From Peromyscus leucopus (Eukaryota; Chordata; Mammalia; Rodentia; Cricetidae), in assembly GCF_004664715.2 (NCBI RefSeq), contig NC_051063.1:114004829-114068828 (forward strand): a stretch of DNA of 64,000 bases, written 5' to 3'. Positions 11,430 through 23,019 of this stretch are shown piece after piece (the first letter of the stretch is position 1; each line of letters starts with the position of its first letter). The notes under the pieces were generated by a model, which had not been told where the DNA came from, did not search any database, and saw only the letters and a program-made list of their open reading frames with translations. Made by a program: the position numbers and the translations under genes.

Positions 11430-12397
11430 AAAAGTCCACACTACTTCAATTGATATACAAATTAAGTACAGTCAAAATGCCAACTATATCCTTCACAGCA
11501 GGGAAATCCATCCTAAAACTCATATAGAAGAATAAAAGCAACCATGAGCAAAGAGAACAAAGCAGATGACGTTATAACACACGACATTAAAATGTACTAA
11601 AAAGATAAAGTGGCCATCACAGCATAGTACTGGTATGAAAACAGACCCACAACTCAATAGAGTAGGATGTGCATCCCAGGAATGAATCACAGATTTGCAG
11701 CCAGTGATTTTTAATGGGGGAACCAAGAACATGTGACTGGAGCTAGGGGGCTTTGTAAATCGATGATAATAGAAACTTGATACCCATATGCAAAAGAATG
11801 AAACTAGATTCCTATCACTTACCATTAACAAAAGCCCAAAATGTATTGGAGACTTATAAGTAAGGCTCCAAACTATGAAATTATTAGAAGAAAACAGAGC
11901 AAATCCTTGAGGACATGGGTATTGTCCTAAAAAATATTTTAGATCAGACATTGATCATACATACCATAAACACAAAAACATACAAAGTAGATCTACATAA
12001 GACTAAAATGCTTTTACATGAGAAAGGAGTGGAAAGAAAACTTGAAGAATGGAAAAAATAATTTGGATTGATAACCAGATTAAAATAAAGAATTCAGACA
12101 ACTTAACAAGAAAATATAGAAAATATTCAAATGACCTAATCAATATATCTCAAAAGCATGCACACAAACATCCAAGGAGTCTCTCTAAATACTCAGCATC
12201 TGTCACCATAGGGGGGAAATGCACATCAATATCACAAGATACCATAGTTAGAATGACTATTAAAATTAAAATAACAAATTTTGGCAAGATTACAGAGAAA
12301 GAAGAAGTCTGACATATAGTGTGAACATAATTACTTTAGCCATTATGGAAAACACTGTAGGAGTTCATCTATAAGAACTATAAATAGTCCTTAGTGT
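11430..12397 (+). mobile_element. Ancient LINE-1 (L1M-like), ORF2 3' part
   Basis: Plus-strand text follows the end of mammalian L1 ORF2: gtcaaaatgccaactatatc, agcaaagagaacaaagcaga, atagtactggtatgaaaaca, acaactcaatagagtagga, aaaagaatgaaactagattc. Frames are broken throughout and no long plus-strand frame survives. It continues after an inserted SINE at 12578. A 143-residue antisense frame here is a shadow. Confidence 0.8.
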
Positions 12398-12430
12398 GCT
12401 TGAGCTCCTGGGTTTGATCCCCAACACTAT
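12398..12430 (+). mobile_element. ID-like SINE 3' fragment
   Basis: gagctcctgggtttgatccc and caacactataaaa match the end of ID-type SINEs (B-box region). It interrupts the LINE-1 and carries the purine tract as its tail. Confidence 0.6.
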
Positions 12431-12574
12431 AAAAGGAGGAGAAAGTAGGGGGGAGGATGAAGAGAAAGAGGAGGAGGAAGAGGAACGGGAGAAAGAAGAG
12501 GGGAGGAGATAGCGGAGGAAGAGGAGGAGGGGAAGACAAAAGAGAGAGGGAGAGAAAGAGGAGAAGGAAGAGGA
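12431..12574. repeat. 144-bp polypurine tract
   Basis: GGA/GAA-rich sequence on the plus strand with only six pyrimidines, at 12446, 12458, 12486, 12510, 12513 and 12537. It directly follows the ID-like fragment, so it is probably an expanded A-rich SINE tail. Such tracts can form triplex (H-DNA). Confidence 0.9.
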
Positions 12575-12577
12575 TAC

Positions 12578-13270
12578 TTGACCATATCACTCAACATTGC
12601 CCCTGAATATGTATCTGAAGGAAAGGAAATCTGTATGCCAATGATAAATATGTATGTCTGGGGTATATTTGTATGTTTACATGTATATGCATATATATGT
12701 ATAATGTTTAGATATTTATGTTTATTATAACACTATTCAAAATAGTCAAGATATGGATTAAGTCAAAATAAGTATCTAACAGAATAATGCATGGATACAT
12801 AAAATATAGTATATATGCACATGCAATAGTTTTTTACCATCAAAAAAAATATAATAGCATCTAGTAATTTGCAGCCTCAGGTTAAGCCTGAAAGACACTA
12901 TACAAAGAGATACAAAGCAGGTACAGAGAGACAAATAGTACATGTTCTTGTTCATATGAAGAAGCTCAAAACATTGATTTCATATAAGTAAGGAATAGAC
13001 CAGTAGTTTCCAAAGGCTATAAGTGCAAGATGGAGGGCAAAAATAGCAGAGTTATCTAGCAGAGTTTTAAGTTCTAGTGTTCTACATCACAGTAAGGTGA
13101 TTTTCTCTTTTAAAAATTAATTGTATATTCAAAATAGCCAGCTGAAAAGATTTTGAATATCACTAATACAAAAAAGTCATAAATAAGGATATAGATATAC
13201 TAATTACTTTGATTTAATTTAATGTACCAAGGTAGCTATACCCCGTGAATATGTATAACCTTACACATTA
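12578..13270 (+). mobile_element. Ancient LINE-1 (L1MA-like) end of ORF2 and 3' UTR
   Basis: It continues the 11430 element: tgtttattataacactattc, aaaatagtcaagatatggat, then 3' UTR words agttctagtgttctacatca, attgtatattcaaaatagcc, gattttgaatatcactaata and taccccgtgaatatgtataa. These match the 3' UTR of mammalian-wide L1MA elements. Confidence 0.8.
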
Positions 13271-13947
13271 GAGAAAGTTATTTCCCTGCCAATGATAGAA
13301 ATTCAACCTCATTACCTTTATGCTCACTCTTAGACAGTCACTTTAAGTGCCAACACTAATCTTAGCTGAGTAAATAAAAATGAAAAAAAAACAGTATAAT
13401 AAATTAAGCCTCTCTACCCTGATTTTTGACTCCTCTAGGGTTGGAACACAGAAAACAGGAGAAATAGTTATAGGAAAGCAGTTTGTTAATTGTGACTCTC
13501 TCCAGACTTAGTGGGCAGACAAGAACAAAAAACACCCTTAGAAATGCTATCCTAATGTTATCCCAGTCATCCAACATGTCTAGGAAAATCCAAGACATTG
13601 GAGTCATCCAAACACTTCTTGGACAGGAGTAGACTTTGCATCTGCCCCATTTTAATATCTTTTACATAGTCAGTATTTCTGACATGTTTTTAATATGGGA
13701 ACTGATGATAATTAACCAGTTTGCATGGTTTTTGAGTTTTATACATGAAATAGAAAACATTTGGTCCAATTACTAGTTTGACAAGAATTTACTTTTAGTT
13801 TTTTTAAGATTTATTTTATGGTATACATATAAGTGTTTGCTTTGTGATCTTAGAAAAGTAAGTTCCATTTCTTTTGTGCTATTTTTTAAATGAAGGCATC
13901 CATTTCATATATTGGATATACAGCTCCATTTTAAACTGAGACAATGA
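13271..13947. other. Unassigned AT-rich sequence
   Basis: No gene. The text ttttttaagatttattttatgg at about 13800 could be the tail of a decayed antisense B2 SINE, but the rest does not confirm this. Confidence 0.4.
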
Positions 13948-13988
13948 ATATTAAGATACACATGTCATATACATATGACATGTGTATC

Positions 13989-13995
<7 letters not shown>
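13948..13995. repeat. 48-bp perfect palindrome, 23-bp arms, 2-bp centre
   Basis: The left arm 13948-13970 (atattaagatacacatgtca then tat) is the exact reverse complement of the right arm 13973-13995; the centre is AC. The right arm runs straight into an AT repeat. It could extrude as a cruciform or hairpin. Confidence 0.95.

Positions 13996-14042
<47 letters not shown>
13991..14042. repeat. (AT)n microsatellite, about 52 bp
   Basis: Uninterrupted AT repeat joined to the end of the palindrome. Self-complementary and prone to length change. Confidence 0.95.
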
Positions 14043-14227
14043 GAGATCTGGCAAGATTGCTCAGTGGGTAAATGTACCTGCCTCTAGGCCTAATGACCTG
14101 AGTTCCATTCCCAGAACTTAAGTAATGGAAAGAGAGAATCTAATTCCAGAATTTGTCCTCTGACTTTCACATTGGCTCTTTGTCTTGTGCACAACCCCAT
14201 ACATGCACATAAAATAAATAAATAAAT
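14043..14227 (+). mobile_element. B3-type SINE
   Basis: gatctggcaagattgctcag, gcctaatgacctgagttcca, attcc.gaatttgtcctctga and the (aaat)n tail match a B3 SINE in plus orientation, moderately diverged. Confidence 0.8.
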
Positions 14228-14790
14228 TCTGCTGTTTGTTAATTTTGGATCCTACTGCTTTGCTGAATATGTTTAGCAGCTGCAGGAGTTTTCAGATGGC
14301 TTTGTGGTCTTCAATGCTAAGAATTATACTGTCTGCAAACAAAGATGCTTTGACTTCCTTCCTATTAGTACCTCTTTGATCTCCTTCACTGCTCTCATTG
14401 CTTCAACTAAGACTTCAAGTACTATATTGAACAAGAATGGAGATTGTGGACATCCTTATCTTGCTGCTGATTTTAGTGGAAATGCTTGAGTTTCTCTCTA
14501 CTTAAAATTCTGTTGGCTGTGGGTGCTGTATATTACCTTTAACATGTTGATATATGTTCCCTGTATTTCTAGATTCTCCAGGACTTTCATCATGAATGAA
14601 TATTACATTTTTAAAAAGGCTTTTTCTGCTTCTAATGAGATGATCACATGGTTTCTTTCTTTGAGTCTATGTATGTTGTAGATTACACTTGTCAATTTAT
14701 GAATTTCAAGATGTCGCTGAATCTCTGGGATGGAGCTGACTTGATCATGGTGTTTAAATTTCTGATGTGTTCTTGAATTCATTTTGACCA
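14228..14790 (-). mobile_element. LINE-1 ORF2 (reverse transcriptase region), antisense
   Basis: The plus strand shows the reverse complement of rodent L1 ORF2: ctactgctttgctgaatatg, agacttcaagtactatattg, caagaatggagattgtggac, tcatgaatgaatattacatt. The region that should give the FADD motif (about 14330-14350) is mutated beyond recognition. It is 5' and 3' truncated. Confidence 0.8.
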
Positions 14791-14849
14791 TGAACCAGTA
14801 GAAGGCCATACACTTAACAATATAGGATATCACATTTTGGATTTGGTGG

Positions 14850-14995
14850 GGAGAAGATGGGGGGAGGGATGGAGAGAGAACAAATTTGGGAGGAAGGGAA
14901 GACAAGATGAAACCAAAAGGAGTTGGGGGGGGAGTGTTAATGTGCTTGGGGCACAGTACACAAAATCTTCAAAGAACTAATAAAAATAAGAGAAA
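14850..14995 (+). mobile_element. Possible LINE-1 3' end
   Basis: G-rich sequence followed by aatcttcaaagaactaataa then aaata resembles the end of rodent L1 3' UTRs (…tctcaaagaattaataaaa). Only the end is convincing. Confidence 0.4.
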
Positions 14996-16884
14996 GTATG
15001 TCATGAAAATGTAATGAATGATATCCATGTTGGAAATAATGCAACTTGAATAATGTCACATCCTTTTTTACAGCATCCCTTGAGCATCAGGCTGAGACAT
15101 TAAGCATGGTATGATGAGAATGGCAGCCAGTTCAAATAGAGAGGGGAGTTCTCTAGACTTAGAATGAGAAAACCTACTTCTTAGCCATGTTTCTTTAAAT
15201 AATAGACATAATGCCTAAAAACAGCTTTTGGTATATAAATTGAAGGAGAACCTGGATTTTTATCTCTACAGTTTGTTCTGCTATATTCCAAGTTAATAAG
15301 TAATATGCAAAGTTCTCCTGGGCCTCTAAGTAAATCTCTGTACCATATAGCAAGTTTTCATTGTACAAAGAAATGGTGTTATCAACTTAACTGCATGAAT
15401 GCTTGTGCACCTCAAGAATGTATGGATGCCCTCCTAATGTGCTCTTTGATTTTGCTAGCTTTGTGGTACAGGAATTGAATCTAGGGCAAGGGCTCTAGCT
15501 ATATCTTCAGCTTGATCACTTCTTTCTACCCATTTCTCTTTCTCTACTATTCAAGCACCAGTGGTGGCTATCTTGATCCAGGTCATCTGGTAGAACAGAG
15601 CCACATTTATTGATTTTGAAAAAGAAGTCTTAAATCCTTTGGTAGGATATTAAGTATTGTCATTTTTTAAAAAGTATTTTCAATTGCAAGAAAAGGCTTT
15701 TGGAGTAAGAATGCTTTGTTCATTTTTAATTTGTTTAAATGTTACAATTTGAATACCAAGTGCTAAAAATCCCAAAGGTCTCAGGAAATAGAATTCAATA
15801 CAAACTAGAGAGTTCATACAAACAGTGTTTTGTCCCCAAGATTTAAAAAAAAGTTCAAACTCAGAGGAAAGAGCAAAGGAGAACTATGACATGAGTTGGC
15901 TGCTTCCTGTATAAGGGCTATAATCATACCTACCATCTTGACCAAGACACAATGTGAAGAAGGAATGAGAGGAAAACAATTTAGAGTCAGAGAGAAGGGA
16001 AGGGAAGCAGCATAAAGCAGAGGGAATTTCCACATATTAACTGCTTATTTTATCCATTAACTTAGTTCAATATTTATGGTCTTCCTTTTATTTCCCGGGC
16101 TCTGTATAGGTATGGAAGATACAATGATGAAGATACACCCATCAGGAAGCTAGAAAGTACGTACCTTTTAGGGGACTACCTAAAGTAGTCTACCCCTGCA
16201 GTAGCAAACAGAGCAGAGCCTAGACCTGAAGATATACAGCCAGAAAAAAATCCTGCACTTGCACTCTTAAGCTCTGAAGCTGAAGCAGAGCAAGTGTGGA
16301 GCAGTTCGTGAACACTGGTATCATGTAAAACATCATAACTCTGAGAGACAGGACAATGACTGGATAGAAAGGAGTCCCTGTAGATAAACCTAATGAGGAT
16401 GGAGAAGCCAAAGCAGTCAGTTCAGATCTGGGGAGCAGAGCATCATGGGAAAAAGCCATTTGTGTGTGGGACAAGAGGAATCAATTACAATAAGCAAAGC
16501 TCGTTGCCACCTTGTCTCCACAGAATGTATGGATGCTATGAACACACACAACTACCTACTCTAGAATCCAGCATGTCAGGCTGCTACTCTGTGGAATTCA
16601 GGTCAAAGCCCTGAGACATAAAAAGGAATGAAACAGAATCTTAAACTGACTGCACCAAAACCTAGACCTGGACAAACAATTCAGGTAAATGGTTCCCCCT
16701 GGAAATGGCAGTGGAAATTCTGCTATAACAACACATGAGGTATACATTAAATACTTTTAGAGCAAATTTTATAGAATTTGGTTTTGTGGATGCATATTAC
16801 TATATAAGTATTGTTATATTGCTTGTAAAATTAATGTCCCCTGGTATATATTGTATTTACTTCTCCTTCATCTTTTTATTATTC
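14996..16884. other. Mostly unassigned; one ID-type fragment
   Basis: No gene. An antisense ID-type SINE fragment lies at about 15463-15517 (tttgtggtacaggaattgaa, aagggctctagct). Several 60-84 residue frames here have no recognisable features. Confidence 0.45.
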
Positions 16885-17050
16885 TGTGTATCCATGATGT
16901 GTGTAGGCACCTATGCCATAGTATGCATACATAGGTAAGAAGACAATTTTGTGGAGTCAGTTCTCTCCTTCCATATTTATATGGGTCCAGGGATTGATCA
17001 CAGATCATTGAGTTGCTCTTCTTTATCTGCTGAGCCAACCTGCCAGCCCC
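16885..17050 (-). mobile_element. B3-type SINE, antisense
   Basis: gacaattttgtggagtcagt, tctctccttccatattt, atgggtccagggattgatca and gctgagccaacctgccagcc are the reverse complement of the B3 body and head. Confidence 0.8.
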
Positions 17051-17739
17051 TTTGTTGTGTATCTTTAAATAAGAATTTTTATTCTGGAATGAAAATTTTT
17101 ACACTAACCAGCAGTACAGTATGCATGTATGTATGTATGTATATATATTAGAAAATTAATTTAGCAATCTTTCCTTTTATACATAGGGAACTGAAGCACA
17201 GGAGAAGTGATTGCTCAAGGTGATAAAAATCAACAAATGGAATTTGAATCCAAATCCCTTTATTTTGGTGGTAATTCCATTACCTACAACCTATTTGAAG
17301 CCAAAAGAGAGATTGTTACACACGGGTATAATGGAGACCTAAATTTCAGTTTATTTGTGGAATTTGTAAACAAATTATTTTTACAGAATCATATTTTTAA
17401 AACTTCCTAAATTTTGCCTTATTTAAATTTTGTCTAGGCATTGACAATGATTAAATGATATGCCAAACATGTAATTCAAATGAAAACACAGTACAGGCAA
17501 GTGGCATACTGGTCAATTATTTAAATCAATTTTGTTAGCACATGACATAACAGGTCTTATTATGGCATTTTCATGCATGTATGTCTCATACTTACTCCCA
17601 CTTGTCCTCTCTTTGCTTTCCCTGATCCCCCCTCGTCTTTAGTCTCCGTCCTCCCCCTCATTTGAGACATGGTCTTTAACAGTCTGCTTTTCTGTCAGAT
17701 GCATCCCACTACCTGCTCTTTTCTCTGCCTGCTCCCATA
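17051..17739. other. Unassigned; short (GTAT)n at 17121-17147
   Basis: No gene. A tetranucleotide GTAT/ATGT patch lies at 17121-17147. The pyrimidine-rich text at 17585-17690 may be LINE-1 3' UTR, but is too diverged to call. Confidence 0.4.
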
Positions 17740-17910
17740 TTAGCCAACATAAGCCAGAATCAGAGAGACAAATATCACACATCTTTTCATATATGTGGGA
17801 TGTAAATTTAAATGCATATGTGCATGTTTACACACAAATGTATTTGTCTGTGTGTGTGTGTGTCTGCATGTATGTGTGCATGTGTTTGCATGTATGTGTG
17901 TGTATATGTG
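17740..17910 (+). mobile_element. Possible LINE-1 3' UTR piece ending in a TG-rich repeat
   Basis: ataagccagaatcagagaga, acaaatatcacac and atatgtgggatgtaaattta recall the 3' UTR of rodent L1 (a matching context occurs at about 33825). A TG/TGTATG-rich repeat fills 17848-17910. Confidence 0.45.
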
Positions 17911-19407
17911 CTACATGTAAGTAGAAATGGGTGGGTCAGTTTTTAACAGTTGATTCTCATGTGGCAAAAGCCATGATTAGTAAAGGTTGCTGATTTCTAT
18001 GGTGTATATTCTCCTGGCAGGAACAATCTCGAGTTATTAACATAATGTCAACCGGGTGACAAAACTCTTTGAAAATTTAAAAATTAGTTTTATAGGCTAA
18101 TCCCAAATCCTCCTTGAGTACATGACTGGGAATAAGGATATTTCTTCAGGACAGAGTCTTCATCAAACACATATTTTAGAATCCAGGGGGGTATTTTATT
18201 AGAACACTATACTGAACAGATTCTCATTAACATGGGCAGTTATTATAAAATGAGTATATTTTAAAGTGCAAGTAAAATGATAATTCACCTTACAATTTGC
18301 CCCAATCAAATGCAAAAATAAAGTGTTAAGTTTTCTCATTCAGTTCTCTAGATAGAAGTAATATTTAGGAAAGCAGAAAGCAAGAGTAAACACCCTATTA
18401 TAAGACTCCATTTAAGAGAAATCAACCATATCTGTTTCATTTTGCCAGCTTGTATTCCATACATAAGAATCAGAATGAGTACATCTATGTAAGTCTGAAT
18501 TCTCTCCATCTCTCTACCTTACAAAAGTCAAAAAACTAAGGTCAAATTTCAAATGACTTGTAAAATGAGTTTATAGCAAAGGAGCCCAGGTACGAGATTT
18601 CTCAACATTTTTGTAATAAGAAAACCAAATCATTCTGTGGAGCTGTTGCAAGCAAACTTGAACTTTGGAATTTACAATTGACATACTTTTAAAATAATGT
18701 GTCTATATGCCACATTGTAAAATTCAACTCCTATTGTGGGTTCATGATTCTAATTTTTTTCTTTTTGATCTTAGGCATCTTTGGGAATATATTTTTTAAA
18801 GTCTATTAATAGATCTAGCTTGACCAAAACCATGCATATATAATTAACAAAAAAGCTGAAAACTTTCAGAAATTCTACCTTCCACAAATGCAGATATAAA
18901 AGAAGACATCTCCACTGTATCTATTGAGGAAGTTTCAATATTTTTTATTTAGGGGTACCCCAACAGGAACATATATTTTATATATCTGCTGGAGGTCCTT
19001 TGAAAGCTGCATCCATTATCCCAAGTGGCAATTATAAGAAGACTGTTCCTCCATGATCAAATCCTCATCCCACAGCAATGAACCACTTGCTCTCTTTTGT
19101 AACACCAGAGACTCAGCTGCAATAGAAGTGGCCTTCAGAAGTCTGCTGAGCCTTGCCAGCTCTTTCCCACCTCTAGTGAGAGTGCTTGTTGAAGACACAT
19201 GGTAGAATGTGTAAGAGGTAGCAGCAGGCAGCTGACTAATCTGGCATGGGAAATTTCTTGCCCATATCTCTGTGTTTATGATTGTCAAAACTCTTGATGG
19301 ACTTGTACTGTAGAATAGTTGTGGTCAACAAATGTTTGAGTTTATACTGTCCACTGCAAAGTCTAATTATTGTGAGGTCATTGAACTTTTTTGTTATCAA
19401 CAATAAC
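17911..19407. other. Unassigned, no gene seen
   Basis: No repeat was recognised. The 90-residue minus-strand frame at 19016-19288 shows no family signature and could not be supported as an exon. Confidence 0.45.
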
Positions 19408-19557
19408 CAGCTTTTGTCAGACTAGTGAGATAGCTCGATGAGTAAAGGACTTGCTGTTTAAAATTTACAAGCTGAATTCAATCTCTAGGATATATATATA
19501 GTGGAAAGAAACAACTGACTACAAGTTGTCCCTTAATCTCCACACATGTGCCATAGT

Positions 19558-19609
<52 letters not shown>

Positions 19610-19966
19610 ATATGAAAGATGGTAATAGTTTTAAAACATTCATTTTCTGCCCTTCCTAGTCTCATACATATGAATCACCACAAGTTTCATGAAGAAGTAG
19701 TTCCTCAAATGTTTTCCATTGTGTTGTAAGGAATGCGTTAAGAAGGAATGGCATTATACTTCCTCAACATGAAGTCTGTATTAGTTTGGGTTTTTCAGAG
19801 ACATAGAAGCAATAGGATGTGTAAACAGATGTATGAGAAAGGATGTACTGTGGAGATTGGCCCATGCAATTATGGTGACTAGGAAGTTCCTCACTAATCC
19901 ATCCTTAAATTGAACAGACCCTGTGATGGTGTTATCATAGCACACCTGAAGCCTGAAAGCCTTGGA
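19408..19966. repeat. Direct duplication, copy 1 (about 560 bp)
   Basis: Aligns end to end with 21208-21771. It includes a B3 SINE with CA tail and about 360 bp of shared downstream sequence (agtttcatgaagaagtagtt, ggtgactaggaagttcctca, gcctgaaagccttgga). The SINE sits at the same place in both copies, so this is one duplication and not two SINE insertions. Divergence by eye is around ten percent. Confidence 0.9.
19418..19606 (+). mobile_element. B3-type SINE with CA tail (duplication copy 1)
   Basis: agactagtgagatagctc, aagaaacaactgactacaag, ttgtcccttaatctccacac and acatgtgccatag are the B3 body. A pure CA run fills 19561-19605. Confidence 0.85.
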
Positions 19967-20080
19967 ACTTGAGATATTGACAGAAATATATTCAAGGGAT
20001 AGACCACTAATATAAGTCCTTAAGTCCAAAGGCCAGCAAGACTACAGTTCTGATATCCTAGATGGAGGAAGAAAAGGCTA
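19780..20080 (+). mobile_element. Mammalian interspersed repeat, family not assigned
   Basis: gtattagtttgggtttttca, gagacatagaagcaatagga, tgtg and ggtgactaggaagtt recall a widespread mammalian repeat that begins 'gtattagttagggttctccagag'. I do not recall its family name. Only its first half is repeated in duplication copy 2. Confidence 0.5.
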
Positions 20081-20149
20081 GTATAACTCTCAGAGAGCAA
20101 TTAATAAGGGAAAGTTTCAATATTCAGGATTACAGACTTCAGTTTTCTA

Positions 20150-20368
20150 TAATTTCAGATTATGATTGGTACAAATATATATCATGTAGTACTACTTAAC
20201 AATAAGCAGGGAAAAACAACTAAAGTATACAATAACATGAATAAATGTCAACAGTATTATATTGTGTTAAAGAGATGCTTGACACATATCTATGCATACT
20301 ACATGATTCTGTTTACAAAAAAAAAATCTGTAAGAGGCACAACTAACCTCTACTGAGGAAAAAATTCT
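20150..20368 (+). mobile_element. Ancient LINE-1 (L1M) 3' fragment
   Basis: catgaataaatgtcaacagt, agatgcttgacacatatcta, actacatgattctgtttaca and aggcacaactaacct follow the L1M text for the end of ORF2 and early 3' UTR. Confidence 0.6.
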
Positions 20369-21207
20369 GCCCCGAGGAGGATGTGTGAAGTGAGTATAAA
20401 AATTCTTCAGTGAATTCTGTGGTGTGATAGAATTTTAGTGGAAGGTTAAATGAGTTATATGCACGTATCAAAGTTCATTGAACCAAGCTTTTAAGATCTG
20501 TGCATTTTATCATGTATAAATTATGTAGAAGCTTTCTTCTTTAGCATTCTGGGTGGTAATTTTAAAATGTTCCCTTATTGAAATAAATCCCTGTTAACAG
20601 CCCAAGGTGATTCTTAAATGAGGAGTTCATTGACCTCTTTGAAGAGTCCTGACAGTGAAGTATTAAAACTTGTCCTTTCTTAGTATGACAGCTTCTGCAA
20701 AGTAAAAATTGAAAAACCAAGAAATAAAATAGAAATTCAACCATGACTCTAGATATCTGTGCAAACAGTGTAATACAGAAAGAGAGAAGCTACTCTGCAC
20801 ATACTCTAGACTTGGGACATTTCTGAATAATACAGGAAGTTTAAAATGATAGATTTAAAATTCTACCCCTCTTCCCAGAAAACAGACTATTTCTGCTATG
20901 ATACAGAGATTCTGTATGTTTATGTGATTCAAATAAGCAATTTAATTTAAGAAAAACTGATAAAAAGCAACTATGTGTTAGCCAAGGGACAGTGAGATAG
21001 GAAGCAGCCATCTCCATTTTCTCTATAAAAAGCCGTCAATAAGTCTTTCATATGATATATGAACTATAAACAATAACAGTTCGTCCTAATGACACATAAA
21101 GCATGCACACACTGCTACTCAATAGGGGCAACGTTTTGCATTGTGGAAATGCCTAAGGGCTTGAAACCAGTCAACTGGGATTAAAATCTCTGTGCTGTAC
21201 CTTCAAA
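20369..21207. other. Unassigned, no gene seen
   Basis: AT-rich spacer between the two copies of the 560-bp duplication, without recognised elements. Confidence 0.45.
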
Positions 21208-21357
21208 CAGCTTTTTTTAGACTAGTGAGATAGCTCAGTGAGTAAAGAACTTGTTCTTTAAACCTGACAACTGAATTCAATCTCCAGAACATAGATAGTG
21301 GAAAGAAACAACTGACTACAAGTTGTCCTTTAACCTCCACACATGTGCCATAGCATT

Positions 21358-21412
<55 letters not shown>

Positions 21413-21771
21413 ATATAAAAAAAAATAGTAATAATTTTAAAACTTACCTTTTCTGCCCTTCCTAATCTCATACATTTGAATCATCACAAGTTTCATGAAG
21501 AAGTAGTTCCTCAAGTGTCTTCCATCATATTGTAAGGAATACATTAAGAAGGAATGACAGTATACTTCCTCAATGTGAAGTCTGTATTAGTTTGGTTTTT
21601 CAGAGACATAGAAGCAATAAGATGTGTAAACAGATGTATGGGAAAAGATGTATTGGAAATATTGACTCATGAAATTATGGTGACTAGGAAGTTCCTCACT
21701 AATTCATCCTTAAGTTGAGCAGACCCTGGAATGGTGTTGTCATAGTTCACCCCGAGCCTGAAAGCCTTGGA
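21208..21771. repeat. Direct duplication, copy 2 (about 560 bp)
   Basis: Partner of 19408-19966, same orientation, start offset exactly 1800 bp. Homology begins at cagctttt and ends at cttgga in both. Sequences before and after are unrelated, so it is not a simple 1.8-kb tandem duplication. Confidence 0.9.
21216..21409 (+). mobile_element. B3-type SINE with CA tail (duplication copy 2)
   Basis: Same SINE as in copy 1, with a CA run at 21363-21408. It is slightly closer to consensus than copy 1 in the head (gagatagctcagtgagtaaa). Confidence 0.85.
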
Positions 21772-23019
21772 GAGGTCATTTCTTTGCTTTGGATCTGAGT
21801 TTGTAGAAAACATGGAGCTAGTGATGGCACCTCAGCGTGAGGCATGTGAAAGCACTAATTAGATGGTATATAAGCAAAGCCTGTTCTTTTCCACCCTGTA
21901 AATGGTGAACAAAAGCCAAAAGGGAGAAATCTACATTTACAATAGGATATACACTCCCTTTGTAAATGTCAAAAAATTCTATTCCTTTTTAAACTTTTAA
22001 GTTCAATGACATCACATTTATTTCTTGTCATAAACAAAGATGTAGTCCTGTGAATTAGAGAGCATTTACCTGGCACATGTGAAGCCCTGTGTTTGTTCTT
22101 CAACACAAGCAACAAAACACAACTTTAAAAGTTTACTTATGTAACTTCAATTTTCTCCAGGTTTTTTCCCCCAAACTTACAGTTATAGTTATGGTAGGAT
22201 AATTCATTATCTCATCATGGGCTGGACAGTTCATCAAACACATTTCTCTGTTGAGACAACTTGTCAGTGATGTTCAATTTGGTGTCTCATCAGCAATACA
22301 ATGTATAGTAATTAAAATTTTATCATGACAACATCTCATCTGTACCACTCATGCATAATTCAGATCTCATATATCAAACATCAACCACACATGCATTGTC
22401 TAATGAGGATGGAGAAAAGACTTGACTCTCAGATGTTTTCTCGGGCTATAGAAATGATTGTGTTCTTTTTTCGAGGGCAGATCTGGTCAAAAGCACAATT
22501 GGGAAGCAGAAACCTCAGTCTACCAGACTACCTCCCAGAGATTACAAAGCCACCCACATCGTGTTCAACAAGTTCACTTTAAAGTACAAATGACTACCAA
22601 AAATAATTAGGAGCTTTCTTTATCATTTAAGCACTAGCATAAATGTGCTCCTTCATCTGTGTATTGTTTACTCCTTAGTTGTAGCACTGTGTCTCTCATG
22701 ATCTTGCCATCATTTTGTGATTATCCCAAAGGTTAAATTCAAGCCATTACTAATACAATTTTTCCAATGCTGAGCACAACGCTGGGCACAGAGGCATATT
22801 AAATTTAACTTTAATCACTTTAATATTCCAAAAGAACGTTTATATGTTAAAATGTGCAAAGAATGTAGCTTTGATCTTCTTAAAGGTGTATCTTGGCAAT
22901 CAATAAGGGAAATAGACATAAATTGGATCGAAAGCAAAGCTATGCTATCACTCTCGCAATCTCATTAAACTTTAAATGGACTGTCATCATATGTACTCAC
23001 CCATCTCTCTGGCTGCATT
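21772..23019. other. Mostly unassigned; one ID-type fragment
   Basis: An ID-type SINE remnant lies at about 22044-22118 (gagagcatttacctggcaca, gtgaagccctgtgtttgttc). No gene was recognised in the rest. Confidence 0.45.

Noticed and set aside
11520..11951. 143-residue minus-strand frame
   Set aside because: It is antisense to an ancient LINE-1 ORF2 end.
19016..19288. 90-residue minus-strand frame in less AT-rich sequence
   Set aside because: No recognisable family; there is no second exon or codon-level evidence to support it.
22044..22118. tRNA-like sequence considered as a tRNA gene
   Set aside because: It fits the tRNA-derived ID SINE, is decayed, and cannot form a complete cloverleaf by eye. 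The other ID-type pieces are the same.
21208..23007. 1.8-kb tandem duplication suggested by the exact 1800-bp offset of the two copies
   Set aside because: Sequence after 19966 does not match sequence after 21771, so only about 560 bp is shared; the round offset is chance.
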